Assembly: GCF_937926365.1 (NCBI RefSeq)
Contig: NZ_CALAOH010000048.1
Coordinates: forward strand, 1 to 64,000
DNA from: an uncultured Azohydromonas sp.
Lineage (GTDB): Bacteria > Pseudomonadota > Gammaproteobacteria > Burkholderiales > Burkholderiaceae_C
Direction: 5' to 3'
Length of the DNA: 64,000 nt
Position numbers and translations under genes: made by a program. Of the stretch, positions 1 to 10,302 are shown one piece after another. Below the pieces are notes generated by a model. That model searched no databases, was not told the origin of the DNA, and saw only the letters and a list, made by a program, of their open reading frames with translations. Each line of letters begins with the position of its first letter. The first letter of the stretch is position 1.

Positions 1-1
1 G

Positions 2-607
2 GGACGCGTGCGGCGCCTGGTGTACGGCAGCACCACGGGCGTCTACGGCGACTGCGGCGGCGAGCGGTTCGACGAGACGCGCCGCGTGCGGCCGGCCACC
101 GCCCGCGCGCGCCGTCGCGTGCATGCCGAGGCGCAGCTGCGCGCCTGGGGCCGGCGCAGCGGCGTGTCGGTGACGATCCTGCGCATTCCGGGCATCTACG
201 CGGTGGACCGCCCTGGCGGGCATCCGGCCGAGCGGCTCAAGCGCGGCAGCCCGGTGCTGCAGGCGGGGGACGACGTCTACACCAACCACATCCACGCCGA
301 CGATCTGGCGCGTGCCTGCGTGGCGGCGCTGCACCGTGGCGCGCCGCAGCGCGTGCTGCACGCCAGCGACGACACCGAGCTGCGCATGGGCGACTACTTC
401 GACCTCGCGGCCGAGCTCTGCGGGCTGCCGCGGCCGCCGCGCATCCCGTGGCAGGAGGCGCGGCAGCAGCTCTCGCCGCTGCAGCTGAGCTTCATGGGCG
501 AGTCGCGGCGCCTGGACAACCGGCGCCTGAAGCGCGAGCTGCGGCTGCGGCTGCGCTACCCCACGGTGCGCGAAGGCCTGCAGCAGCCGCTGCCCCCGGG
601 GACGTAG
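2..607 (+). CDS. SDR-family NAD(P)-dependent oxidoreductase/epimerase, 3' part only
   Basis: The open frame runs in from the left edge and ends at TAG 605-607, so only the C-terminal ~200 residues are present. The visible start reads RRLVYGSTTGVYGD, the Ser/Thr-x-x-x-Val-Tyr-Gly strand seen in extended or atypical SDRs. It is followed by an R-rich helix ending in AE, the place where a classical enzyme has YxxxK, so this is nearer the atypical YeeZ-like SDRs. A later stretch (TNHIHADDLARA) is the usual substrate-domain motif of nucleotide-sugar-epimerase-like SDRs. The GTG at 8 is internal, not a start. Substrate is unknown. Family is likely, function open. Confidence 0.75.
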   Translation, partial: GRVRRLVYGSTTGVYGDCGGERFDETRRVRPATARARRRVHAEAQLRAWGRRSGVSVTILRIPGIYAVDRPGGHPAERLKRGSPVLQAGDDVYTNHIHADDLARACVAALHRGAPQRVLHASDDTELRMGDYFDLAAELCGLPRPPRIPWQEARQQLSPLQLSFMGESRRLDNRRLKRELRLRLRYPTVREGLQQPLPPGT

Positions 608-617
608 GCGGCCGCGC

Positions 618-1754
618 TCAGATGCCTTCAGCCTTGCTCAGCGTGGTCATGCGGTCCACGCTGTGCACGGTGAAGCGGCGCGGCTGGCCGTCGCGGCGGA
701 CGTCCAGCGTCACCTCGCGCTCGGCCTGGCCGCCGCTCCACAGCTGCTTCCACAGCTGCTCCAGCGACTGCACGCTGGCGCCGTCGATGCGCTCGATGCG
801 GTCGCCTGGCTGCAGGCCCGCGACCTCAGCCGGACTCTCGCTGTTGACGCGCAGCACCTGCACCTGGCCGTCGCTCTCCATGCAGTTCAGGCCCAGCCAG
901 GCACGGCGGCTGGCGGTCGAGCTGCCCTGGCTGCGCAGCTCGGCCAGGATGGGCTTGAGCAGTTCCACCGGCACGAACATGTTGCCCGGCATCCGCGTGG
1001 CGCCGTCGCCGTCCAGCGCGTTGGCCACCAGCAGCGAGCCCACGCCCAGCAGCTCGCCTTCGGCGTTGAACAGCGCCGCGCCGCTGTGGTCGGCGCGCGG
1101 CGGGATGGTGAAGACAGCCTGGTCGATCTGGTACTCCCAGTAGCCGGAGAAGGGGCGGCGCGAGATCACCTGGGCCAGGCTCACGGCACCGCTGTCGCCG
1201 CCGCTGACGATCATGATCGGCTCGCCGTCGCGCAGCGCGGTGCTGTCGCCCATGGGCGCGGGCGACAGCGGCAGCGGCGTGAGCGCCTGCACCAGGCCGA
1301 AGCCGGTGGCCACGTCGTAGGCCACCACGCGCGCGGGCAGGCGGCGCTGGTCATCGAGCACCAGCTGCACCTGATCGGCCTCGACGATGAGGTAGCCGAT
1401 GGTCAGCACCAGCCCGTCGTGGTCGATCACCACACCGGAGCCCTGACGCTCGCGACCCACGGAGTCGTTGGAACGCGCGTTCGGCAGTGCCAGCACTTCC
1501 ACGCCCAGCACCGCGTCGCTGGCGCGGCGCAGCGCCAGCATGCGCTCCTGCTCGGACATACCGCCTTCGGTGGCGGAGGCGGCCGGCGGCTGCGCGGCGG
1601 CGTCCGGCGGCGGGCCCTCCTCCTGCGCTTGCGCCAGTGTCCACACCCCAGCACTGGCCAACGCCGCGAGCATCGTCAGGCACCATCGCAGGCGCGGTGC
1701 GGACAGCAGGTGGCGCAAGCGGCTGCGCGGCCGGGGGGACAGCAAGGAGGTCAT
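618..1754 (-). CDS. Secreted trypsin-fold (S1C/HtrA-like) protein with PDZ domain, probably inactive
   Basis: A 378-residue protein with an N-terminal hydrophobic segment (about residues 25-43) ending in AQAQE, which suggests Sec export. Residues ~70-265 align with the HtrA protease fold (GSGVVIDHDG, then LTIGYLI), and ~285-370 form a PDZ domain with AGLQPGDRIERIDG. The HtrA catalytic His of TNxHVV is Tyr here (LTIGYLI). The Asp of the TDIA motif is Gly (ATGFGLV). The Ser region is HSGAA instead of GNSGG. Only the Ser survives, so I infer a pseudoprotease with a binding or chaperone role in the periplasm. The upstream spacer of 180 bases holds a good ribosome site (GGGAG) but no promoter I can defend. 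Confidence 0.85.
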   Translation of the reverse strand: MTSLLSPRPRSRLRHLLSAPRLRWCLTMLAALASAGVWTLAQAQEEGPPPDAAAQPPAASATEGGMSEQERMLALRRASDAVLGVEVLALPNARSNDSVGRERQGSGVVIDHDGLVLTIGYLIVEADQVQLVLDDQRRLPARVVAYDVATGFGLVQALTPLPLSPAPMGDSTALRDGEPIMIVSGGDSGAVSLAQVISRRPFSGYWEYQIDQAVFTIPPRADHSGAALFNAEGELLGVGSLLVANALDGDGATRMPGNMFVPVELLKPILAELRSQGSSTASRRAWLGLNCMESDGQVQVLRVNSESPAEVAGLQPGDRIERIDGASVQSLEQLWKQLWSGGQAEREVTLDVRRDGQPRRFTVHSVDRMTTLSKAEGI

Positions 1755-1934
1755 GGCGCGCTCCCGGTAGGGGACTGCCTGAACTTAGGCAAGGCGCATG
1801 CCAATTCCCAGGTAGTGCGGGCGCGGCCGGCGTGCGGAACTTCACGAGGCGCAGGCCACCGGGCGGCCATCTCGGCGATGGCGTGACGGTTGGATGATGG
1901 TGACGGCCGTGGCGGCTGCCGCCACGAGGCGATC

Positions 1935-2531
1935 TCAGCGGCGGCGGCCGAAGGGCGCTTGGCCGCGCCAGTAGCGGATCATCAGGAATCCGCCAAGCAT
2001 GCCGCCGAGGTGGGCGAAGTGCGCGATGCCGCTGCCGCCCTGCAGCCCCAGCAGCAGCTCCAGCCCGCCGAACACGGCCACGAAGACCTTGGCCTTCATG
2101 GGGATGGGCGGGAACAGCGGAATGATGGTTCGGTTGGGAAACATCATCCCGAAAGCCAGCAGCAGCCCGAACAGCGCACCGGAGGCGCCCACGGTGGGCG
2201 TCATCGAGCCGATGAGCTGCGTGAACACCAGCTGCGCTGCGGCGGCGGCCAGCACGCTGGCGACGAGGAACTGCAGGTAGCGGCGGCTGCCCCACAGCCG
2301 CTCGATCTCGCTGCCGAACATCCACAGCCCCAGCATGTTGAAGAACAGGTGCACGACGCCGCCGTGCAGGAACGCGTAGGTCACCACCTGCCAGGGCCAG
2401 AACTGGCCGCTGCCCAGCGGCCACAGCGCCAGCAGCAGATCCAGGAAGGCGAAGGGCAGCAGCAACTGGACGCAGAACATTCCCACGCAGGCCAGCATGA
2501 ACGCTTTGGTGATGGGCGGCATCGGGGGCAT
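1935..2531 (-). CDS. Rhomboid-family intramembrane serine protease
   Basis: A 198-residue, six-helix membrane protein. The rhomboid core is complete: HGGVVHLFFNMLGLW (loop and helix 2 with His and Asn), GASGALFG with the nucleophile Ser in helix 4, and HFAHLGGMLGG with the catalytic His in helix 6. It would cleave transmembrane segments within the inner membrane; substrates are unknown. I start at ATG 2529-2531 because the frame upstream runs through the tRNA-Leu gene and reads as low-complexity Pro/Arg. A hairpin of 7-bp arms (1909-1925) sits just downstream but has no U-run. No functional partner is apparent among the neighbours. Confidence 0.88.
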   Translation of the reverse strand: MPPMPPITKAFMLACVGMFCVQLLLPFAFLDLLLALWPLGSGQFWPWQVVTYAFLHGGVVHLFFNMLGLWMFGSEIERLWGSRRYLQFLVASVLAAAAAQLVFTQLIGSMTPTVGASGALFGLLLAFGMMFPNRTIIPLFPPIPMKAKVFVAVFGGLELLLGLQGGSGIAHFAHLGGMLGGFLMIRYWRGQAPFGRRR

Positions 2532-2654
2532 GGCGGTGCGGCAGCGAGGCGTGCCGGGCGTCAGGGGCGGGGGAAAGCTGCGGGCCGGACCGGCGCGCAG
2601 CCGGGACGGTGTGCCGGCAGCCGGCGAAGGCGGCGTTGCTGTCGCAACCATGCG

Positions 2655-2739
2655 TGGTGCCCGGGGCCGGACTCGAACCGGCACGCCTTGCGGCGGGGGA
2701 TTTTGAATCCCCTGCGTCTACCGATTTCGCCACCCGGGC
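2655..2739 (-). tRNA. tRNA-Leu (anticodon CAA)
   Basis: The minus strand begins GCCCGGGTGG and ends CCCGGGCACCA. A 7-bp acceptor stem pairs perfectly, the discriminator is A and the CCA is encoded. The anticodon stem is GGGGA/TCCCC with loop TTCAAAA, giving anticodon CAA. A long variable arm and a TTCGAGT T-loop are present. The 85-nt length with the extra arm is typical of class II tRNA-Leu reading UUG. Confidence 0.97.
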
Positions 2740-2848
2740 CGTGGGTGCGAAGCAGCGCTCGCGTACTGGACGGGATTATGTCATGCGCGCCGGCATGCTC
2801 CGAGGTCGGCTGCGACAATGGCGCACAAACGCATCCATTGCCTGCCCC

Positions 2849-3754
2849 ATGCCCACGTACAAGACCCTTGAAGAGTTCATCGGCGAGACGCCGCTGGTGC
2901 GGCTGCAACGCCTCGAAGGCGCGATGCTCGCCGGGCGCAACAACGTGCTGCTTGGCAAGCTCGAAGGAAACAACCCCGCCGGCTCGGTCAAGGACCGCCC
3001 GGCCATCAGCATGATCCGCCGCGCCGAGGAGCGCGGCCAGATCAAACCTGGTGACACGCTCATCGAAGCCACCTCGGGCAACACCGGCATCGCGCTGGCC
3101 ATGGCCGCGGCCATCCGCGGCTACCGCATGCTGCTGATCATGCCGGAGGACCTTTCGGTGGAGCGCGCACAGACCATGAAGGCCTTCGGCGCCGAGCTCG
3201 TGCTCACGCCGCGCAGCGGCGGCATGGAGTACGCGCGCGACCTGGCCGAGCAGATGCAGCGCGATGGCAAGGGCCTGGTGCTGGACCAGTTCGCCAATCC
3301 CGACAACCCGCGCGTTCACTACGAAACCACCGGCCCCGAGATCTGGCGCGACACCGAGGGGCGCGTCACGCACTTCGTCAGCGCCATGGGCACCACCGGC
3401 ACCATCACCGGCGTGAGCCGCTACCTCAAGGAGCAGAACCCGGCAGTGCGCATCGTCGGCGCGCAGCCTTCGGAAGGCTCGCGCATTCCCGGCATCCGCA
3501 AGTGGCCCGAGGCTTACCTACCCAAGATCTACGACCCCTCGGCCGTGGACGAACTGGTGCACGTGAGCCAGGCCGACGCGGAAGATATGGCGCGGCGCCT
3601 GGCGCGCGAGGAGGGCCTTTTTGCCGGCATCTCGGCCGCCGGTGCCTGCTGGGCGGCGTTGCAGATCGCACGCACGGTGCGCGACGCCACCATCGTCTTC
3701 GTCGTCTGCGACCGCGGCGACCGTTATCTTTCCACCGGCGTCTTCCCTGCCTGA
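2849..3754 (+). CDS. cysM: Cysteine synthase B (O-acetylserine sulfhydrylase, CysM type)
   Basis: A 301-residue PLP enzyme making cysteine from O-acetylserine and sulfide or thiosulfate. The Schiff-base Lys is in NPAGSVKDRPA near residue 43, the PLP-phosphate/substrate loop TSGNTG follows, and the C-terminal region carries GISAAGA. The short length without extra domains and the sequence ETPLVRLQR fit CysM better than CysK. I start at ATG 2849 because the upstream frame crosses the tRNA gene on the other strand. A weak -10-like GACAAT lies at 2814-2819. tusA follows after 25 bases on the same strand, which suggests one transcript for sulfur assimilation and transfer. Confidence 0.95.
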   Translation: MPTYKTLEEFIGETPLVRLQRLEGAMLAGRNNVLLGKLEGNNPAGSVKDRPAISMIRRAEERGQIKPGDTLIEATSGNTGIALAMAAAIRGYRMLLIMPEDLSVERAQTMKAFGAELVLTPRSGGMEYARDLAEQMQRDGKGLVLDQFANPDNPRVHYETTGPEIWRDTEGRVTHFVSAMGTTGTITGVSRYLKEQNPAVRIVGAQPSEGSRIPGIRKWPEAYLPKIYDPSAVDELVHVSQADAEDMARRLAREEGLFAGISAAGACWAALQIARTVRDATIVFVVCDRGDRYLSTGVFPA

Positions 3755-3779
3755 CTCCCCTTCCGCCAGAGCGACTCCC

Positions 3780-4007
3780 ATGCAAGTGGACAAGGAAATC
3801 GACACCCGCGGCCTGAACTGCCCGCTGCCCATCCTCAAGGCCAAGAAGGCATTGGCCGAGATCGACAGCGGCCAGGTGCTCAAGGTGGTGGCCACCGACC
3901 CGGGCTCGGTGCGGGACTTCCAGGCCTTCGCGCGCCAGACCGGCCACGAGCTGGTGGAACAGACCAGCAGCGGCGACGAGTTCGTGCACTGCCTGCGCAA
4001 GCGATAG
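3780..4007 (+). CDS. tusA: TusA-family sulfurtransferase
   Basis: A 75-residue protein with the TusA hallmark RGLNCPLPILKAKKAL near the N-terminus. The Cys of CPLP carries the persulfide passed on for tRNA thiolation, molybdenum-cofactor work or other sulfur trafficking. Length and fold match the family (one ~75-residue domain). It starts at ATG 3780, 25 bases after cysM, and is probably cotranscribed with it. Which acceptor it serves cannot be read from the sequence. TusA paralogues are common in Burkholderiales, so the symbol denotes the family rather than proven E. coli-type function. Confidence 0.9.
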   Translation: MQVDKEIDTRGLNCPLPILKAKKALAEIDSGQVLKVVATDPGSVRDFQAFARQTGHELVEQTSSGDEFVHCLRKR

Positions 4008-4010
4008 CCG

Positions 4011-4044
4011 AAAGAAAAACACCCGCGCCACGGGCGCGGGTGTT
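4011..4044 (-). terminator. Rho-independent terminator of galU
   Basis: Perfect 12-bp stem (4018-4029 with 4033-4044) around a 3-base loop. On the minus strand it is followed by a U-rich tail (complement of the A-run at 4011-4019). It lies 23 bases beyond the galU stop, and the convergent tusA ends just before it. Confidence 0.88.
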
Positions 4045-4066
4045 GGCTTCGAGCGCCGCCGGTGGC

Positions 4067-4936
<870 letters not shown>

Positions 4937-5087
4937 GAGGTTCGATGCTCCAACAAAGGGGCTTGCATGGGACACGGGTCATTCTGACACGGGCCCCGAA
5001 GCGCTCCGGCTACCGGGACCCGGGCTCAGCACGGGGTTCGGTCACAAGCAGAAGGCATGCCGCCGCGCCACCGCAGCGGCACCCGTG

Positions 5088-7919
5088 TCAGGCCGCGGGC
5101 AGACGCTGCAGCTGCTGCTGCAGCCGCTGCAGCGTCTGGCCGAAGTCGGCCAGGCGCTGGCGCTCCTGCTCCACCACGGCGGCCGGCGCGCGGGCCACGA
5201 AGCTCTCGTTGCTCAGCTTGGCGTTGGCCTTGGCGATCTCGCCTTCGAGCCGCGCCACTTCCTTGGACAGCCGCGCGCGCTCGGCGGCAACGTCGATCTC
5301 GACGTGCAGCGCCAGCCTGATGTCGCCTTGCACCGCCACCGGCGCCATCTGCGTGGCCTGCGCGAAGGCGCTTTCGTCAGCGAACACGCGCACTTCCGAC
5401 ACCTTGGCCAACGCCTTGAGCAGCGGTGCCGCGGCGTTGACGAAAGCTTCATCGCCGAAGGTGTAGAGCGGCACGCGCTCGGCCGGCGAAAGGTTCATCT
5501 CGCCGCGCAGATTGCGGCAGCTGCCCACCAGCGCTTTCAACTTGCCGACCCAGGCATCGGCTTGGGCATCCACGCGCTCCAGTTGCGGACGCGGGTAGGC
5601 GGCCGTCACGAGGCCCTGGCCGTCACCGGCCACCTTGCGCCCGGCCACCGGCGCCACGCGCTCCCACAGCTCGGCGGTGATGAAAGGCGTGATCGGGTGC
5701 AGCAGCCGCAGCACCGTCTCCAGCACGCGGATGAGCGTGCGCCGCGTGGCACGCTGCTGCTCGGCCGTGCCGGTCTGGATCTGCACCTTGGCGATCTCCA
5801 GGTACCAGTCGCAGTACTCGTCCCACACGAAGGAGTAGATGGCGTTGGCCACGTTGTCGAGCCGGTACTCGGCAAAGCCTGCTTCGACGGCCGCCTCCAC
5901 GCGCTGCAGCTCGCCCGTGATCCAGCGGTCGGCCGGCGAGAAGTCCAGGTAGCCGCCGGGCACGCAGGCCTCGGCGCCGTGCTCGGCCAGGCCGCAGTCC
6001 TGGCCCTCGCAGTTCATGAGCACGAAGCGCGTGGCGTTCCAGAGCTTGTTGCAGAAGTTCCGGTAGCCCTCGCAGCGCTTGGAGTCGAAGTTGATGTTGC
6101 GCCCCAGGCTCGCCAGCGCGGCGAAGGTGAAGCGCAGCGCATCGGCGCCGTAGCCGGGAATGCCTTCCGGGAACTCCTTCTGCGTGTCCTTGCGCACGCG
6201 CGGCGCGGTCTCGGGCTTGCGCAGCCCGGTGGAGCGCTTCTGCAGCAGCGGCTCCAGCGCGATGCCGTCGATGAGGTCCACCGGGTCGAGCACGTTGCCC
6301 TCGGACTTGCTCATCTTCTTGCCCTGCGCGTCGCGCACCAGGCCGTGGATGTAGACGTGCCGGAAGGGCACCTGGCCGGTGAAGTGCACCGTCATCATGA
6401 TCATCCGGGCGACCCAGAAGAAGATGATGTCGAAACCCGTGACCAGCACGGAGGAGGGCAGGAACAGGTCCAGCTCGGGCGTCTTCTCGGGCCAGCCCAG
6501 GCTGGAGAAGGGCACCAGCGCCGAGGAGTACCAGGTGTCGAGCACGTCCTCGTCGCGGGTGAGCTCGCCGCGGTAGCCGGCGGCCTCGGCCTTGGCGCGG
6601 GCCTCCTCCTCGTTGCGCGCCACGAAGATCTCGCCACCGCTGCCGTACCAGGCCGGAATCTGGTGGCCCCACCACAGCTGGCGGCTGATGCACCAGTCCT
6701 GGATGTTCTTCATCCACTGGTGGTAGGTGTTGATCCACTGCTCGGGCACGAACTTCACCGAGCCGTCATCGACCACCTGGATGGCTTTCTCGGCGATGGA
6801 CTTGCCGTCGGCGCCGGGCTTGGTCATGGCCACGAACCACTGGTCGGTGAGCATGGGCTCGACGATCTGCCCGGTGCGTGCGCAACGGGGCACCATCAGC
6901 TTGTGCTTCTTGACCTCGGCCAGCAGACTCTGCGCTTCCAGGTCGGCCACGATGCGCTTGCGCGCCTCGAAGCGGTCCAGGCCGCGGTAGGCCTCGGGCG
7001 CCTGCTCGTTGAGCTTCGCATCGAGGGTGAAGATGTTGATCATGGGCAGGCCGTGGCGCTGGCCCACCGCGTAGTCATTCTGGTCGTGCGCGGGCGTGAC
7101 CTTGACCACGCCGGTGCCGAACTCGCGGTCCACGTACTCGTCGGCGATCACGGGAATGGTGCGGCCCGTCAGCGGCAGCGTGACCTGCTTGCCGATGAGC
7201 GCGGCGTAGCGCTCGTCCTCCGGATGCACCATGACGGCCACGTCGCCCAGCATGGTCTCGGGGCGGGTGGTGGCCACGGTCAACTCGCCGGAGCCGTCGG
7301 CCAGCGGGTAGCGGATGTGCCACAGCGAGCCGTCCTCCTCCTCGCTCTCGACTTCCAGGTCGGAGACGGCGGACTTGAGCACCGGGTCCCAGTTGACCAG
7401 GCGCTTGCCGCGGTAGATCAGGCCTTCCTCGTGCAGGCGCACGAAGGTTTCCGTCACGACCTTCGAGAGCTTCTCGTCCATCGTGAAGTACTCGTGGCGC
7501 CAGCTCACGCTGTCGCCCATGCGGCGCATCTGCTGCGTGATGGTGGAGCCGCTCTTTTCCTTCCACTCCCACACGCGGGCCACGAAGTTCTTGCGGCCGA
7601 GCTCGTGGCGGTCGAGTCCCTGCTCCTGCAGCTGGCGCTCCACCACGATCTGCGTGGCGATGCCGGCGTGGTCCGTGCCCGGCACCCACAGCGTGTTGAG
7701 GCCGCGCATGCGGTGGTAGCGCGTGAGCGAGTCCATGATCGTCTGGTTGAACGCATGGCCCATGTGCAGCGTGCCCGTGACGTTGGGCGGCGGCAGCTGG
7801 ATGCAGAAGGACTGCTTGCTCGGGTCCAGCGTCGGCTCGTAGGCGCCGCTCTTTTCCCACAGCGGGCCCCAGTGGGCCTCGATGGCAGCGGGTTCGAAGG
7901 ATTTGGCGAGTTCGGTCAT
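5088..7919 (-). CDS. valS: Valyl-tRNA synthetase
   Basis: A 943-residue class I aminoacyl-tRNA synthetase. The HIGH-type motif is in [15 protein letters not shown] near residue 45 and the KMSKS loop in [11 protein letters not shown] near residue 535. A CP1 editing domain lies between, and the C-terminal ~60 residues form the charged coiled coil that grips tRNA-Val. I start at ATG 7917-7919 ([10 protein letters not shown]); the 16 residues upstream in frame are not family sequence. The product charges tRNA-Val in the cytosol. galU lies downstream and guaC upstream on the same strand. Confidence 0.97.
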   Translation of the reverse strand: MTELAKSFEPAAIEAHWGPLWEKSGAYEPTLDPSKQSFCIQLPPPNVTGTLHMGHAFNQTIMDSLTRYHRMRGLNTLWVPGTDHAGIATQIVVERQLQEQGLDRHELGRKNFVARVWEWKEKSGSTITQQMRRMGDSVSWRHEYFTMDEKLSKVVTETFVRLHEEGLIYRGKRLVNWDPVLKSAVSDLEVESEEEDGSLWHIRYPLADGSGELTVATTRPETMLGDVAVMVHPEDERYAALIGKQVTLPLTGRTIPVIADEYVDREFGTGVVKVTPAHDQNDYAVGQRHGLPMINIFTLDAKLNEQAPEAYRGLDRFEARKRIVADLEAQSLLAEVKKHKLMVPRCARTGQIVEPMLTDQWFVAMTKPGADGKSIAEKAIQVVDDGSVKFVPEQWINTYHQWMKNIQDWCISRQLWWGHQIPAWYGSGGEIFVARNEEEARAKAEAAGYRGELTRDEDVLDTWYSSALVPFSSLGWPEKTPELDLFLPSSVLVTGFDIIFFWVARMIMMTVHFTGQVPFRHVYIHGLVRDAQGKKMSKSEGNVLDPVDLIDGIALEPLLQKRSTGLRKPETAPRVRKDTQKEFPEGIPGYGADALRFTFAALASLGRNINFDSKRCEGYRNFCNKLWNATRFVLMNCEGQDCGLAEHGAEACVPGGYLDFSPADRWITGELQRVEAAVEAGFAEYRLDNVANAIYSFVWDEYCDWYLEIAKVQIQTGTAEQQRATRRTLIRVLETVLRLLHPITPFITAELWERVAPVAGRKVAGDGQGLVTAAYPRPQLERVDAQADAWVGKLKALVGSCRNLRGEMNLSPAERVPLYTFGDEAFVNAAAPLLKALAKVSEVRVFADESAFAQATQMAPVAVQGDIRLALHVEIDVAAERARLSKEVARLEGEIAKANAKLSNESFVARAPAAVVEQERQRLADFGQTLQRLQQQLQRLPAA

Positions 7920-8078
7920 GGCGGAAGCAGTGGCGTGCCGGCGCGCACACGGAGCGCACGCCGACACCGGGAAATCATGGGGGTGCGGGATTGTAGGGTG
8001 CCGCTTTCCACCCCCTGGCAGGACCCCGATGGTCCCGCCGCGCCCGCCCGGCCGGGGTTGCGGGCGGGCGTCCAGGGC

Positions 8079-9056
8079 TCACATCAGCAGGTGCTCGCCC
8101 GCGTTCTCGCCGCCGAGGATGACGTAGTTCACCTTGCGCAGGTCGCGCAGCTCGCGCCCGCCAGCGTAGGAGATGGAGCTCTGCAGGTCCTCGCGCATCT
8201 CGCGCAGCGTGTCGGCGAGCTTGCCCTTGACCGGCTCCAGGATGCGCTTGCCCTCCACATGCTTGTACTCGCCCTTGTTGAAGTCCGAGGCCGAGCCGTA
8301 GTACTCCTTGTAGAGCTGCCCATCCACCTCCACCGTGCGGCCGGGGCTCTCCTCGTGGCCGGCGAAGAGCGAGCCCACCATCACCATCGCCGCGCCGAAG
8401 CGCACGCTCTTGGCGATGTCGCCGTGGTGGCGGATACCGCCGTCGGCAATGATGGGCTTCGTGGCCACGCGCGCGCACCACTTCAGCGCCGAGAGCTGCC
8501 AGCCGCCGGTGCCGAAACCGGTCTTGAGCCGCGTGATGCACACCTTGCCCGGGCCGATGCCCACCTTGGTGGCATCGGCGCCCCAGTTCTCCAGGTCGAT
8601 CACGGCCTCGGGCGTGCCCACGTTGCCGGCGATCACGAAGGCCTGCGGCAGCCGCTCCTTGATGTAGCCGATCATGCGCTGGACGCTGTCGGCATGGCCG
8701 TGGGCGATGTCGATGGTGATGTAGTCCGCGCCCACGCCCTCGGCCGCCAGGCGGTCGATCACGGCACGGTCGGCCTCCTTCACGCCCGAGGAGATGGAGA
8801 CGATCAGGCCCTGCTCGCGCATCGAGCGGGCGAAGGCGACGTTGTCCAGGTCGAAGCGGTGCATCACATAGAAATAGCCCTCGCGCGCCATCCAGGCGGC
8901 GATGCCCTCGTCGAGCACCGTCTTCATGTTGGCCGGCACCACCGGCAGCTTGAAGCGGTGCGGGCCGAACTGCACCGAGGTGTCGCACTCGCTGCGGCTT
9001 TCCACGCGGCAGCGGCGCGGCAGCAACAGCACGTTGTCGTAGTCGAAGATGTCCAT
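8079..9056 (-). CDS. guaC: GMP reductase
   Basis: A 325-residue IMPDH/GMPR-family enzyme that reductively deaminates GMP to IMP with NADPH (purine salvage). It lacks the CBS domains of IMP dehydrogenase. The active-site loop is [18 protein letters not shown], with the catalytic Cys followed by Ile-Thr; that loop and the length match the GuaC-type reductase of Firmicutes rather than the longer E. coli-type enzyme. The start at ATG 9054-9056 ([13 protein letters not shown]) fits the family; the longer frame upstream crosses the patatin terminator and is rejected. Confidence 0.94.
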   Translation of the reverse strand: MDIFDYDNVLLLPRRCRVESRSECDTSVQFGPHRFKLPVVPANMKTVLDEGIAAWMAREGYFYVMHRFDLDNVAFARSMREQGLIVSISSGVKEADRAVIDRLAAEGVGADYITIDIAHGHADSVQRMIGYIKERLPQAFVIAGNVGTPEAVIDLENWGADATKVGIGPGKVCITRLKTGFGTGGWQLSALKWCARVATKPIIADGGIRHHGDIAKSVRFGAAMVMVGSLFAGHEESPGRTVEVDGQLYKEYYGSASDFNKGEYKHVEGKRILEPVKGKLADTLREMREDLQSSISYAGGRELRDLRKVNYVILGGENAGEHLLM

Positions 9057-9175
9057 GTGGCTCCAGAAAAAGGTCCAGAGGCGGCGCGTTGAAGCAGTGC
9101 GCGGCCCAATGGCTGCGAGCGCTTGACCTGGAGCCCGGCGGTCCCGCGAGGCCGTCGGCAAGGACGGTACGGGCA

Positions 9176-9208
9176 CAAAAAACCGGGCTCCAAAAATTTG
9201 GGCCCGGT
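9176..9208 (-). terminator. Rho-independent terminator of the patatin gene
   Basis: Stem ACCGGGC (9182-9188) with GCCCGGT (9202-9208), and a U-run on the minus strand from the A-tract 9176-9182. It starts 9 bases after the patatin stop codon and separates that gene pair from guaC. Confidence 0.85.
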
Positions 9209-9216
9209 GACGCATT

Positions 9217-10302
9217 CTACGCAGGCGCGGCGCCGGGCTCCGGCGTCAATGACCCGCTGCCGAGCAGGGCCGCCAGGTCGGCACTGGAGCGCTGCCCGAT
9301 GGCGTTGCCCTGCTGCGCCAGCCACTGCCGGGCATGCGCGCGGCCGCGGTCGCGCAGCGTCTCCAGGAAGGGGCGGTGCGGGATCAACTTGGTGTGCATG
9401 GGCAACCCGGCCAACTGCTCGTCGGCCTCGATCACGTGCACCCGCAGCGACGCCACGCGGCGGCGCCAGCCCCAGCCGCGCCACGCGCCCTGGCGCGCCA
9501 GCGATTGCAGCTGCTGCAGCCAGCGCAGCTCGTGCAGGAAGCAGGCGCTGAAGCCGATCTCCAGCGCGCGCTGCTGGATCTGCGCCGCCGTGCGCGGCAG
9601 TTGGCCGAACACGCGCGGGTTGAGCGTGAGGATCAGCAGGTCCGGCGCGTCGCTTTCGCACACCAGCGGCAGCAGCGCGGGGTTGGCGGCATAGCCGCCG
9701 TCCCAGTAGGGCTCGCCGTCGATTTCCACCGCCTGCATCAGCATCGGCAGGCAGGCCGAGGCCAGCGCCACCTCCACGCTGAGCTCGTGGCGCCGGAACA
9801 GCCGCAGCTGCCCGGTGTTGGCGTTGGTGGCGGCGATGAAGAGCTGCGGCCCGGCAGTCGCGCGCAGCCGTTCGAAATCGACCAGCCCTTCCAGCAGCCC
9901 GCGCAGCGGGTTGAGGTTGAGCGGATTGAGCGCATAGGGCGAGAGCAGCCGCGTCCACTGCATCAGCGCCTGTGCCGCCGGGTGCAGCGAGGGCACCTCG
10001 TCGCCGTTGCGGCCCGCGCGCACGGCGCCGGCGGGCAACTGCTGGCTCAGGGCGTGCCAATAGCGGTGCAACGCCTCGCGCGCGCCCTCGCGTCCGCCGT
10101 CGAGCAGCCCGTGCGCCAGGACGATGGCGTTCATCGCGCCGGCGCTGGTGCCGCTGAGAGCCCCGATGCGCAGGTCCGGCTGCTGCAGCAGCTCGTCGAG
10201 CACGCCCCAGGTGAAGGCGCCATGCGCGCCGCCGCCCTGCAGCGCGAGCGCGACCGGACGCGGCGCCGGCTCGCGGCGCCAGGGCCACAGGCCGCGGCTC
10301 AA
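9217..10302 (-). CDS. Patatin-like phospholipase
   Basis: A 361-residue lipid acyl hydrolase. The complete patatin active site is visible: oxyanion loop [10 protein letters not shown] near residue 20, nucleophile elbow SGTSAG near residue 50, and the dyad Asp in WDGGYAANP near residue 210. I start at TTG 10300-10302, which overlaps the stop of the upstream gene as TTGA and places the glycine loop at the family-typical distance from the N-terminus. Coupling with the upstream C26 hydrolase is therefore translational. A terminator follows directly. No signal peptide is seen. Substrate is unknown; a storage-granule or membrane phospholipid role are both possible. Confidence 0.9.
   Translation of the reverse strand: MSRGLWPWRREPAPRPVALALQGGGAHGAFTWGVLDELLQQPDLRIGALSGTSAGAMNAIVLAHGLLDGGREGAREALHRYWHALSQQLPAGAVRAGRNGDEVPSLHPAAQALMQWTRLLSPYALNPLNLNPLRGLLEGLVDFERLRATAGPQLFIAATNANTGQLRLFRRHELSVEVALASACLPMLMQAVEIDGEPYWDGGYAANPALLPLVCESDAPDLLILTLNPRVFGQLPRTAAQIQQRALEIGFSACFLHELRWLQQLQSLARQGAWRGWGWRRRVASLRVHVIEADEQLAGLPMHTKLIPHRPFLETLRDRGRAHARQWLAQQGNAIGQRSSADLAALLGSGSLTPEPGAAPA

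Noticed and set aside
1776..1791. TGCCT...AGGCA palindrome ahead of the pseudoprotease gene as a LysR site
   Set aside because: The arms are only five bases and no LysR gene is nearby.
1909..1925. Hairpin after the rhomboid gene as a terminator
   Set aside because: A perfect 7-bp stem but no U-run on either strand.
2532..2684. Upstream extension of the rhomboid gene
   Set aside because: It would overlap the tRNA-Leu gene and is low-complexity; family length supports the start at 2531.
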